DNA from: an uncultured Duganella sp.
GTDB taxonomy: Bacteria; Pseudomonadota; Gammaproteobacteria; Burkholderiales; Burkholderiaceae
Direction of reading: 5' to 3'
Assembly (NCBI GenBank): GCA_946482635.1
Contig: CAMLSG010000077.1
Coordinates: 1-21,526, forward strand
DNA length: 21,526 bases
In this document: piece after piece, positions 6,239-13,852 of the stretch
Layout of the letters: each line of letters opens with the position of its first letter
Numbering within the stretch: position 1 is the stretch's first letter
The notes under the pieces: model-generated
Told to the model about the DNA's origin: nothing
Databases searched by the model: none
Seen by the model: only the letters and a program-made list of their open reading frames with translations
Program-made: the position numbers and the translations under genes

Positions 6239-8017
6239 ATGCCGACCGCCCGTGCCCTGCCCTTCGTGCTGTGCCTGGCGGCCGGCGCCCTCCCCCCCGG
6301 TTCGCAGGCGGTGCGCGAGCCGGTCTTCGATCCACTGCTGGATGGCGCGCTGTGCGCCAATCCGGCCGGCGGCCGGCCGCTGCTGCTGGCCATGCTGGCG
6401 CCCACCGAAACAGCGCCCTTCAAGCCGGTGCAGCAGGCGCGCAAGGCAGGCGACGACGACGCGCCGCCTTTGTACAAAGACCTGGGCAAGCTCCATCTTT
6501 CCATCACCACGCGCAGCCCGCGCGCCCAGGCCTATTTCGACCAGGGCCTGCGATTGCTGTTCTCCTTCAACCACGCCGAAGCTGCGCGCGCCTTCCGCGC
6601 CGCGCAAAAGGCCGACCCGCAATGCGCCATGTGCCACTGGGGCGAGGCACTGGTGCTGGGCCCGAACATCAACGCGCCAATGTTCCCCGAAATGATGGCG
6701 CCGGCCCTCGCGGCGGCAGAACGTGCAGCGGCGGCGGCCAACACCGCCAGCCCGGTGGAACAGGCGCTGGTGCGCGCCGTCAACAAGCGCTATGCCGCGC
6801 AGCCGCCAGCCGACCGCGCACCGCTGGACCAGGCTTATGCTGCCGCCATGGCCGACGCCGCGCGCAGCTTCCCCAACGACGACACGGTGCAGGTGCTGTT
6901 CGCCGAAGCGCTGATGGACCTGTCGCCGTGGGACTACTGGGAAGCCGGCGGCGCCAGCCCGAAAGGCCGCACCCAGGAACTGGTCGATGCGCTGGAGCGC
7001 GTGCTGGAACGCAACCCCAGCCACCCCGGCGCCATCCACTACTACATCCACGCGATGGAAGCATCGACCCATCCCGACAAAGCCCTGCCCTATGCGCGCC
7101 AGCTGGCCAAGCAGATCCCCGGCGCCGGCCATATCGTGCACATGCCCTCGCATATCTACTATCGCGTGGGACTGTACAAGGACGCGCTGCAGGCAAATAT
7201 CGATGCCATTGCTGTCGACGAAAAATACTTCCGCGGCGCCGCCAGCGACGCGGTGTACAAGGGCGCCTACTATCCGCACAACATCCACTTCGCCATGGTA
7301 TCCGCCCTCATGGGCGGCGACGGCAAGGCCACGCTGCAAGCGACGCAGCGACTGGAGCAGTCGATCAGCCCCGAGCTGCTGCGCGCGATTCCGCCGATGC
7401 AGCCGGTGCGCGCCGCGCCCTACTTCGCCCATGTGCAGTTCAGCAGCCCGGAAACGCTGTTGGCCCTGCCGGCTCCGGCCGAAGAATTCGTGCTGCTGCG
7501 CGCGATGTGGCATTACGCGCGCGCCGTCGGCTTTGCGCGCAAGGGCATGTGGGACGACAGCCAGCGCGAGGTCGACAGCATTGCCGCCATCGAGCAGAAG
7601 GCGGACTTCAAGCCGCTGCTGGACTGGGGCGTGCCTGGCGCCGATATCGTGCGCACCGCACGCCTGGTCGCAGCGGGCAAGCTGGCCGAAGCGAAAGGCG
7701 AACTGCCCGGCGCGATCGCGCTGTTCACGCAGGCTGTGGCAGCGCAGGACGCGCTGCCCTATACCGAGCCGCCTTACTGGTACTACCCGGTGCGCCAGTC
7801 GCTGGGCGCGGCATTGCTGAAAGCCGGCAAGCTGGATGAGGCGGAAGCGGCCTTCCGCGCTTCGTTCGCGAAGACGCCAAGCAATGGCTGGGCACTGCGC
7901 GGATTGCTCGAGGTGTACTTGAAGCGCGGCGACCAGGCCGCAGCGGCGGCAACGCGCAAGCGCTTCGGCGCCACCTGGCTGGGCCCGAAAGAGGGTCCGG
8001 AACTGGCCCGCTTGTAG
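6239..8017 (+). CDS. TPR-repeat protein, probably exported, with a CXXCH motif; function unknown
   Basis: 592 residues, start preceded by AGGAGA. A short N-terminal hydrophobic stretch (about 5-24, ending GSQA) looks like a modest signal peptide. Tetratricopeptide-like helices begin at about 95 (AYFDQGLRLLFSFNHAEAA) and recur: around 255-300 (NPSHPGAIHYYIHAMEAS, HMPSHIYYRVGLYKDALQAN) and near the C-terminus (SLGAALLKAGKLDEAEAAF, ALRGLLEVYLKRGDQAAAAA). The segment CAMCHWGEALVLGPNIN holds Cys129-Ala-Met-Cys132-His133, a perfect CXXCH. The CHWG/LGPNIN and HMPSHIY motifs are, from memory, recurrent in a family of uncharacterised bacterial TPR proteins, so the Cys residues may be structural. If the protein is exported, a c-type haem is possible but unproven. 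Probably in one unit with the NTF2-like gene. Confidence 0.85.
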   Translation: MPTARALPFVLCLAAGALPPGSQAVREPVFDPLLDGALCANPAGGRPLLLAMLAPTETAPFKPVQQARKAGDDDAPPLYKDLGKLHLSITTRSPRAQAYFDQGLRLLFSFNHAEAARAFRAAQKADPQCAMCHWGEALVLGPNINAPMFPEMMAPALAAAERAAAAANTASPVEQALVRAVNKRYAAQPPADRAPLDQAYAAAMADAARSFPNDDTVQVLFAEALMDLSPWDYWEAGGASPKGRTQELVDALERVLERNPSHPGAIHYYIHAMEASTHPDKALPYARQLAKQIPGAGHIVHMPSHIYYRVGLYKDALQANIDAIAVDEKYFRGAASDAVYKGAYYPHNIHFAMVSALMGGDGKATLQATQRLEQSISPELLRAIPPMQPVRAAPYFAHVQFSSPETLLALPAPAEEFVLLRAMWHYARAVGFARKGMWDDSQREVDSIAAIEQKADFKPLLDWGVPGADIVRTARLVAAGKLAEAKGELPGAIALFTQAVAAQDALPYTEPPYWYYPVRQSLGAALLKAGKLDEAEAAFRASFAKTPSNGWALRGLLEVYLKRGDQAAAAATRKRFGATWLGPKEGPELARL

Positions 8018-8098
8018 GCGGAAGACGCGCCGGCATCCCCCGAAAGAGGTAGGCGGTGCGCCCCCGGATGGGCGATTTCAAGCTGGCGGTGCATGGCT

Positions 8099-8129
8099 AT
8101 TCTTTTAAGTGCGATTTAACCACTTGAAG
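8099..8129 (+). promoter_or_regulatory. Upstream region of the seven-gene operon: weak promoter and imperfect inverted repeat
   Basis: The 128 bases between the TPR stop and the hydrolase start hold no gene. TATTCT (8099-8104) with TTTCAA (8076-8081) at a 17-base spacing is a weak sigma-70 candidate. TTTTAAGTG (8103-8111) and CACTTGAAG (8121-8129) form an imperfect inverted repeat with a 9-base spacer (two G-T wobbles if read as RNA), just before the A-rich leader of the hydrolase. A 5-bp G+C stem (CGCCC 8059-8063 / GGGCG 8070-8074) may be a weak terminator for the preceding unit. No clear OxyR-type repeat is seen. Confidence 0.3.
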
Positions 8130-8145
8130 AAAGAAAGAAAAAACC

Positions 8146-9105
8146 ATGCCATCCCCTATCAGCAACCGCCGCCGCAACGTCCTGCTGGGCGCTGCCACTG
8201 CCGCCGTCGCCGCCGGCGCTTCGTTCTCCGCCTCCGCCGCGCCGGCTGCCGCCAAAGGCGCTGCGGGCCACGGCTCCGCCACGTTCACCACCCGCGACGG
8301 CGTGGAAATCTATTACAAGGACTGGGGCCCGCGCAACGGCCCGGTCGTCGTGTTCAGCCACGGCTGGCCGCTCAATTCCGATAGCTGGGAATCGCAGATG
8401 CTGTTCCTGTCGAGCCAGGGCTACCGCACCATCGCCCACGACCGCCGCGGCCATGGCCGTTCCAGCCAGCCGTGGGATGGCAACGACATGGACCACTACG
8501 CCGACGACCTGGCGCAACTGCTGGACAAGCTGGACGTGAAGAACGCGGCGCTGTTCGGCTTCTCGACCGGCGGCGGCGAAGTGGCGCGCTACCTGGCCCG
8601 CCATGGCAGCAAGCGCGTGGCCAAGGCCGGCCTGATTTCCGCCGTGCCGCCGCAGATGCTGAAGACCGCGGCCAACCCGAACGGCCTGCCGATGGAAGTG
8701 TTCGACGGCATCCGCGCCGCGTCCCTGAAAGACCGTTCGCAGTTCTACCTGGACCTCGCTTCGGGCCCGTTCTACAACTTCAACCGCCCAGGCGCCAAGG
8801 TTTCGCAAGGCCTGGTCAACGCCTGGTGGATGGCAGGCATGATGGCCGGCCACAAGAACACCTACGACTGCATCAAGGCTTTCTCGGAAACCGACTTCAC
8901 CGAAGACCTGAAGAAGATCGACATCCCGATGCTGGTGCTGCACGGCGACGACGACCAGATCGTGCCGATCGACGCTTCCGCCAAGGCCGCGGCGAAGATC
9001 CTGAAGAACGCTAAACTGGTGGTCTACCCTGGCGCGCCGCATGGCCTGACCGACACCCACAAGGACAAGCTGAACGCCGACTTGCTGGCCTTCATCAAGG
9101 GCTAA
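8146..9105 (+). CDS. Tat-exported alpha/beta hydrolase, cofactor-free haloperoxidase/perhydrolase type
   Basis: 319 residues. The N-terminus has a twin-arginine signal ([11 protein letters not shown], hydrophobic stretch to about residue 32), so the folded enzyme is probably sent to the periplasm. The mature part is the short alpha/beta hydrolase of the non-haem chloroperoxidase/aryl esterase group: FSHGWPL (oxyanion loop), [13 protein letters not shown], the nucleophile elbow GFSTGGGE (Ser140), HGDDDQIVP (likely Asp270) and GAPHGL (His299). Family knowledge: these enzymes hydrolyse esters and, with hydrogen peroxide and a carboxylic acid, form peracids that can oxidise halides; the physiological substrate is usually unknown. 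It opens a seven-gene unit and is followed after only 3 bases by a catalase. The leader before the ATG is an A/G-rich run rather than a clean Shine-Dalgarno. Confidence 0.88.
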   Translation: MPSPISNRRRNVLLGAATAAVAAGASFSASAAPAAAKGAAGHGSATFTTRDGVEIYYKDWGPRNGPVVVFSHGWPLNSDSWESQMLFLSSQGYRTIAHDRRGHGRSSQPWDGNDMDHYADDLAQLLDKLDVKNAALFGFSTGGGEVARYLARHGSKRVAKAGLISAVPPQMLKTAANPNGLPMEVFDGIRAASLKDRSQFYLDLASGPFYNFNRPGAKVSQGLVNAWWMAGMMAGHKNTYDCIKAFSETDFTEDLKKIDIPMLVLHGDDDQIVPIDASAKAAAKILKNAKLVVYPGAPHGLTDTHKDKLNADLLAFIKG

Positions 9106-9108
9106 GTC

Positions 9109-10554
9109 ATGGAACGCAAGCTGACTACCGCGGCCGGCGCGCCGGTTGCGGACAACCAGAACGTGGAAACGGCGGGCCCGCGCGGCCCCATGCTGCTGCA
9201 GGACGTGTGGCATCTGGAAAAGCTGGCCCACTTCCACCGCGAAGTGATCCCTGAGCGCCGCATGCACGCCAAGGGCTCGGGCGCCTTCGGCACCTTCACC
9301 GTGACCCACGATATCAGCCGCTACACCAAGGCCGCGCTGTTCGGCGCCGTCGGCAAGAAGACCGAAGTGTTCGCGCGCTTTTCCACCGTGGCCGGCGAGC
9401 GCGGCGCGGCCGACGCGGAACGCGATATCCGCGGCTTCGCCGTCAAGTTCTACACCGAGCAAGGCAACTGGGACGTGGTGGGCAACAACACCCCGGTGTT
9501 CTTCATGCGCGACCCGCTGAAGTTCCCGGACCTGAACCACGCCGTCAAGCGCGACCCGCGCACGAACCTGCGCAGCGCCGAAAACAACTGGGACTACTGG
9601 ACCCTGCTGCCGGAAGCGCTGCACCAGGTGACCATCGTGATGAGCGAGCGCGGCATCCCTGCCTCGTACCGCCACATGCACGGCTTCGGCAGCCACACCT
9701 TCAGCTTCATCAACGCCGCGGGCGAACGGCACTGGGTCAAGTTCCACTTTACTACCCAGCAAGGCATCGTCAACCTGAGCGATGAGGAAGCGGCAGCCCT
9801 GATCGCCAAGGACCGCGAATCCTCGCAGCGCGACCTGTTCGAAGCGATCGAACGCGGCGAATACCCGCGCTGGACGCTGAAGGTGCAGCTGATGACGGAG
9901 CAGCAGGCCGCGCAGGCATCCTTCAATCCCTTCGACCTGACCAAGGTCTGGCCGCACAAGGACTACCCGCTGCATGAAGTGGGCGTGCTGGAGTTGAACC
10001 GCAACCCGGACAACTACCACGCCGACGTCGAGCAGGCCGCGTTCACGCCGGCCAATGTGGTGCCGGGCATCGGTTTTTCGCCCGACCGCATGCTGCAATC
10101 GCGCCTGTTCGCCTATGGCGACGCCCAGCGCTACCGCCTGGGCGTCAACCACCATGCGATCCCGGTCAATACCCCGCGCTGTCCGTTCCACAGCTACCAC
10201 CGCGACGGCGCCATGCGCGTCGACGGCAACCAGGGCGGCACGATCGGCTACGAGCCGAACTCGAAAGGCGAATGGCAGCAACAAGCCGCCTACGCCGAGC
10301 CGCCGCTGGCGCTGGACGGCGCCGCCGCGCGCTGGGACCACCGCGCCGACGACGACTACTACAGCCAGCCGCGCGCCCTGTTCCGCCTGATGGACGAGCA
10401 GCAGCGCCAGGCCCTGTTCGACAACACCGCCCGTTCGCTGGCCGGCGTGCCGCTGCCTATCCAGCAGCGCCACATTGAAAACTGCAACAAGGCCGATGAA
10501 GCCTACGGCGCCGGCGTCTCTGCCGCGCTCGACAAGTTGCGCCCACTCTGGTAA
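9109..10554 (+). CDS. katA: Monofunctional haem catalase (small-subunit, clade 3 size)
   Basis: 481 residues, the usual length of small-subunit catalases. Essential residues are visible: distal His53 in [13 protein letters not shown], Asn126 in [22 protein letters not shown], the [11 protein letters not shown] region, and proximal haem-ligand Tyr336 in [14 protein letters not shown]. There is no signal peptide, so it degrades hydrogen peroxide to water and oxygen in the cytoplasm. The start codon comes 3 bases after the stop of the Tat-exported hydrolase, which implies translational coupling; only a weak GGG-containing site precedes it. The YcaC-like gene follows after 20 bases. The katA symbol reflects the protein type, not proven orthology. 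The unusual feature is the setting inside a hydrolase operon rather than beside oxyR or a bacterioferritin. Confidence 0.95.
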   Translation: MERKLTTAAGAPVADNQNVETAGPRGPMLLQDVWHLEKLAHFHREVIPERRMHAKGSGAFGTFTVTHDISRYTKAALFGAVGKKTEVFARFSTVAGERGAADAERDIRGFAVKFYTEQGNWDVVGNNTPVFFMRDPLKFPDLNHAVKRDPRTNLRSAENNWDYWTLLPEALHQVTIVMSERGIPASYRHMHGFGSHTFSFINAAGERHWVKFHFTTQQGIVNLSDEEAAALIAKDRESSQRDLFEAIERGEYPRWTLKVQLMTEQQAAQASFNPFDLTKVWPHKDYPLHEVGVLELNRNPDNYHADVEQAAFTPANVVPGIGFSPDRMLQSRLFAYGDAQRYRLGVNHHAIPVNTPRCPFHSYHRDGAMRVDGNQGGTIGYEPNSKGEWQQQAAYAEPPLALDGAAARWDHRADDDYYSQPRALFRLMDEQQRQALFDNTARSLAGVPLPIQQRHIENCNKADEAYGAGVSAALDKLRPLW

Positions 10555-10574
10555 CTCACTTAAAAGGAAACAAC

Positions 10575-11231
10575 ATGACCATCACCGCCAAAGCCACCCC
10601 GGGTTCCCTGCTGCTCACGCCGCGCGACCACACCCTGATCATGATCGACCACCAGTCGCAGATGGCGTTTGCCACCCATTCGATCGACGCCGTACAGCTG
10701 CGCAACAACGCAGCCCTGGTGGCGCACGCCGCTGCCGGTTTCGACGTGTCGACCATCGTCACCACCGTGGCCGAGAAGAGCTTCTCCGGCCCGGTCTTCG
10801 ACGAAATCAAGGACGCCTTCCCGGGCGCCGAAATCACCGACCGCACCTCGATGAACACCTGGGAAGACGAAAACGTGATCCGCCGCGTCAACGCCATCGG
10901 CAAGAAGCGCATCGTGCTGGCCGGCCTGTGGACCGGCGTCTGCATCGTCGGCCCGGCACTGTCGGCGCTGGACCAGGGCTTCGAGGTATACGTGATTGCC
11001 GACGCCTGCGGCGACGTGTCCACCGAAGCGCACGAGCGCGCCATGGACCGCATGGTGCAGGCCGGCGCCCGTCCAATGACTTCGCTGCAATACCTGCTGG
11101 AACTGCAGCGCGACTGGGCCCGTACAGATAGCTATGAGCTGACCACCGGCATCGCCAAGAAATTCGGCGGCGCCTACGGCCTGGGCATCATCTATGCCCA
11201 GACCATGTTCCACGCCAAGGAAGGCCAGTGA
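10575..11231 (+). CDS. YcaC-like isochorismatase-superfamily cysteine hydrolase
   Basis: 218 residues, start with AAGGAAA ribosome-binding site. The isochorismatase-like fold is clear: LIMIDHQ with Asp25, the segment TDRTSMNTWED with Arg90, and LAGLWTGVCIVGPAL with the catalytic Cys123, followed by DACGD and AMDRMVQAGA. In YcaC the usual catalytic Lys of isochorismatases and nicotinamidases is an Arg, and the same is seen here, so this belongs with YcaC rather than nicotinamidase or true isochorismatase. E. coli YcaC forms an octamer and its natural substrate is unknown. The long C-terminal tail (about 185-218) also matches YcaC. Its GTG-started neighbour overlaps its stop by 4 bases. Confidence 0.9.
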   Translation: MTITAKATPGSLLLTPRDHTLIMIDHQSQMAFATHSIDAVQLRNNAALVAHAAAGFDVSTIVTTVAEKSFSGPVFDEIKDAFPGAEITDRTSMNTWEDENVIRRVNAIGKKRIVLAGLWTGVCIVGPALSALDQGFEVYVIADACGDVSTEAHERAMDRMVQAGARPMTSLQYLLELQRDWARTDSYELTTGIAKKFGGAYGLGIIYAQTMFHAKEGQ

Positions 11232-11485
11232 AGATTTATCTTCTCTCGCTGGGTGCCGGCCTGCTGGCCGGCATCCTGTACGGCGTGCTGAACGTGCGCT
11301 CGCCGGCGCCGCCCGTGGTGGCGCTGGTGGGGCTGCTCGGCATCCTGCTGGGAGAACAGGTGCCGCCGCTGGTCCGCCAGTGGCTGGCGCCGAAGGAACA
11401 GCAGGTATCATGGCTGCAAGAACACGTTAAGCCGCACTGTTTCGGCGAACTGCCTTGCGCTGCAAAGAACGAGGAGAAGCAATGA
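11228..11485 (+). CDS. XapX domain membrane protein (DUF1427)
   Basis: 85 residues. The GTG start at 11228 overlaps the preceding TGA by 4 bases (GTGA), and its own TGA overlaps the next ATG by 4 bases (ATGA), so it is translationally coupled on both sides. Two short hydrophobic helices (about 3-20, SLGAGLLAGILYGVL; about 28-46, PPVVALVGLLGILLGEQVP) form the XapX domain of small inner-membrane proteins. The C-terminus carries KPHCFGELPC, two Cys five residues apart near a His. XapX proteins have no assigned function; they are named from a gene in a xanthosine-utilisation region. From memory they often neighbour isochorismatase-like and YtcJ-like genes, as here. Confidence 0.88.
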   Translation: MKIYLLSLGAGLLAGILYGVLNVRSPAPPVVALVGLLGILLGEQVPPLVRQWLAPKEQQVSWLQEHVKPHCFGELPCAAKNEEKQ

Positions 11486-13386
11486 CTGCTCCGGAGCTGA
11501 TACTCCACAACGGCCGCTTCACGACGCTGGACAAGAGCCAGCCCGCGGCCGACGCGGTCGCCGTCACCGGCGGCCGTTTTTCCCATGTGGGCGAGGCGCG
11601 CGAGATCCTGCCGCTGGCGGGAGCGCAAACGCGCGTGATCGACCTGCAGGGCCGGCGCGTGCTGCCCGGGCTGATCGACAACCACCTGCACCTGATCCGC
11701 GGCGGCCTGAACTTCAATATGGAATTGCGCTGGGACGGCGTGCGCTCGCTGGCCGACGCCATGGGCATGCTGCGCGCCCAGGTGGCCATTACCCCGGCGC
11801 CGCAATGGGTGCGCGTGGTGGGCGGCTTCACCGAACACCAGTTCGTGGAAAAGCGCCTGCCGACCATCGATGAACTGAATGCCGTGGCGCCGGACACGCC
11901 GGTATTCATCCTGCACCTGTACGACCGCGCCCTGCTGAACGGCGCCGCGCTGCGCGCCGTGGGCTATGACCGCAACACGCCGGAGCCGCCGGGCGGCCAG
12001 ATCCTGCGCGACAGCGCCGGCAACCCGAGCGGGCTGCTGCTGGCCAAGCCGAACGCCTCGATCCTGTACGCCACGCTGGCCAAGGGCCCCAAGCTGCCGC
12101 CGGAATACCAGCTCAACTCGACCCGCCATTTCATGCGCGAACTGAATCGCCTGGGCGTGACCGGCGCGCTGGATGCGGGCGGCGGCAACCAGAATTATCC
12201 CGAGGACTACCAGGTCATCCAACAGCTGGCCGACGCCGGCGAGCTGACCATCCGCCTGGCCTACAACCTGTTCACGCAAAAGCCGAAGCAGGAGAAGGAC
12301 GATTTCCTGAACTGGGCCGCCAGCAGCAAGTACCAGCAGGGCGACGATTACTTCCGCCACAACGGCGCGGGCGAAATGCTGACTTTCTCGGCCGCCGACT
12401 TCGAAGACTTCCGCCAGCCGCGCCCAGACATGCCGGCCAATATGGAAGACGACCTGGAAGGCGTGATCCGCATCCTGGTGCAGAACCGCTGGCCGTGGCG
12501 CATGCACGCGACCTATGACGAAACCATTTCGCGCGCGCTGGACGTGTTCGAAAAAGTGAACCGCGACATGCCGCTCGACGGCCTGCACTGGTTCTTCGAC
12601 CACGCGGAAACCATTTCGCCGCAATCGATCGACCGCATCGCGGCGCTGGGCGGCGGGGTGGCGGTGCAGCACCGCATGGCCTACCAGGGCGAGTATTTCG
12701 TCGAGCGCTACGGCGCGGCGGCGGCGGAAGCGACGCCGCCGGTGAAATACCTGCTGGAATCGGGCGTCAAGGTGTCGGCCGGCACCGACGCCACGCGCGT
12801 GGCCTCCTACAACCCGTGGGTCTCGCTGTCCTGGCTGACCACCGGCCGCACGGTGGGCGGCATGCGGCTCTACCCGCAGCGCAACCTGCTGGACCGCGAA
12901 GCGGCGCTGCGCATGTGGACCGAGAACGTGACCTGGTTCTCCAACGAGGAAGGCAAGAAGGGCCGCATCGCCGTCGGCCAGCTGGCCGACCTGATGGTGC
13001 CGGACCGCGACTTCCTGCGCTGCCCGGAAGACGAGATTGCCGACACCACTTCCCTGCTCACCGTGGTGGGCGGCAAGGTGGTGTATGGCGCCGGCCCGTT
13101 CGGCCAGTTCGACCCGCCTGTCCCGCCGGCCATGCCGGACTGGTCGCCGGTGCGCCAGTATGGCGGCTACGGCGCCTGGGGCGCCATGCCGGGCGCGGTG
13201 GCACGCGGCGCCGGCGCCGCCGGCCATGCCAGGACGGCGGCCATGGCAGCGGCGGCGGCCTGCGGCTGCTCCAGCCAGTGCGGCATGCACGGCCACCAGC
13301 ATGCGACGGCCTGGACCCGCTCCCTGCCGATCGCGGACCTGAAGTCGTTCTGGGGCGCGCTGGGCTGCTCCTGCTGGGCGGTGTGA
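11482..13386 (+). CDS. YtcJ-like metal-dependent amidohydrolase with Cys/His-rich C-terminal tail
   Basis: 634 residues. The start at 11482 has GAGGAGA upstream; the open frame reaches 11455, but 11482 gives the ATGA overlap and the natural N-terminus LILHNGRFTTLD. Amidohydrolase features: LPGLIDNHLHLIRGG (metal ligands His68 and His70), MHATYDETI, WFFDHAETI, and SAGTDATRVASYNPW (catalytic Asp), then the C-terminal beta-sandwich part (RIAVGQLADLMVPDRDF). No signal peptide. YtcJ-type enzymes hydrolyse exocyclic amide, carbamate or formamide bonds; the substrate here is unknown. The end departs from the minimal fold: a Gly/Ala-rich linker, then CGCSSQCGMHGHQH (Cys594, 596, 600; His603, 605, 607) and a final GCSCWAV (Cys629, 631). 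This could hold a metal or form disulfides. Confidence 0.9.
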   Translation: MTAPELILHNGRFTTLDKSQPAADAVAVTGGRFSHVGEAREILPLAGAQTRVIDLQGRRVLPGLIDNHLHLIRGGLNFNMELRWDGVRSLADAMGMLRAQVAITPAPQWVRVVGGFTEHQFVEKRLPTIDELNAVAPDTPVFILHLYDRALLNGAALRAVGYDRNTPEPPGGQILRDSAGNPSGLLLAKPNASILYATLAKGPKLPPEYQLNSTRHFMRELNRLGVTGALDAGGGNQNYPEDYQVIQQLADAGELTIRLAYNLFTQKPKQEKDDFLNWAASSKYQQGDDYFRHNGAGEMLTFSAADFEDFRQPRPDMPANMEDDLEGVIRILVQNRWPWRMHATYDETISRALDVFEKVNRDMPLDGLHWFFDHAETISPQSIDRIAALGGGVAVQHRMAYQGEYFVERYGAAAAEATPPVKYLLESGVKVSAGTDATRVASYNPWVSLSWLTTGRTVGGMRLYPQRNLLDREAALRMWTENVTWFSNEEGKKGRIAVGQLADLMVPDRDFLRCPEDEIADTTSLLTVVGGKVVYGAGPFGQFDPPVPPAMPDWSPVRQYGGYGAWGAMPGAVARGAGAAGHARTAAMAAAAACGCSSQCGMHGHQHATAWTRSLPIADLKSFWGALGCSCWAV

Positions 13387-13387
13387 C

Positions 13388-13852
13388 GTGGCGCCGCACA
13401 CTCCCGGCGCAGCGCGCCTGCGCACCAGCCGCGCCAGCGCCGGCATCCGCGCCCTGCACTGGCTGGCCCTGCTCCTGCTGTGCGCAGCCTACCTGCAGGG
13501 CGGCTTGAACAAGCTGCTGGACTTCGGCAGCGCGGTCGGCGAAATGCAGCACTTCGGGCTGCAGCCGGCGGCGCCGCTGGCGCTGCTGGTGATCGGCGGC
13601 GAACTGGGGGCGTCGGCCATGGTCCTGAGCGGCCGCCTGCGCTGGCTCGGCGCTGCCTGGCTGGCCCTGTTCACGGTGGCGGCCAGCTTCATCGCCAACC
13701 GCTATTGGGAAATGACGGGCATGCAGCGCTTCATGGCCGCCAACAGCTTCTACGAACACCTGGGCCTGGCCGGCGGCTTCCTGCTGGTGGCCTGGCATGA
13801 CCTGGCGCCGAAGTTGGAAAAGGGGGGCGTATGGCACGCGGTACGAGCCTGA
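13388..13852 (+). CDS. DoxX family membrane protein
   Basis: 154 residues, GTG start one base after the amidohydrolase stop; no strong ribosome-binding site, so coupling to the upstream gene is likely. About four hydrophobic helices are visible (roughly 22-38 LHWLALLLLCAAYLQGG, 58-80, 85-105 and 122-140), typical of DoxX-like inner-membrane proteins. Conserved-looking features include GGLNKLLDF after the first helix and the EHLGLAGGFLLV helix. DoxX relatives have been tied to thiosulfate:quinone oxidoreductase in Archaea and to redox-stress membrane complexes in mycobacteria, but most have no known role. Its 3' end overlaps the next gene by 22 bases. Confidence 0.85.
   Translation: MAPHTPGAARLRTSRASAGIRALHWLALLLLCAAYLQGGLNKLLDFGSAVGEMQHFGLQPAAPLALLVIGGELGASAMVLSGRLRWLGAAWLALFTVAASFIANRYWEMTGMQRFMAANSFYEHLGLAGGFLLVAWHDLAPKLEKGGVWHAVRA

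Noticed and set aside
8018..8145. OxyR-type control site before the perhydrolase/catalase operon
   Set aside because: A search by eye for ATAG/CTAT repeats at the required spacing found only a single CTAT (8097-8100).
8116..10473. 785-codon minus-strand open frame opposite the hydrolase and catalase
   Set aside because: It spans two real genes on the other strand, including their intergenic junction, and shows no recognisable domain or usable start context.
10575..11231. Nicotinamidase or true isochorismatase
   Set aside because: The catalytic Lys position is Arg90 and the C-terminal tail matches YcaC; no nicotinamidase metal-binding motif is visible.
11236..13446. 736-codon minus-strand open frame opposite XapX and the amidohydrolase
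   Set aside because: Shadow of the coupled genes on the plus strand; composition is His/Gln/Arg-rich without domain features.
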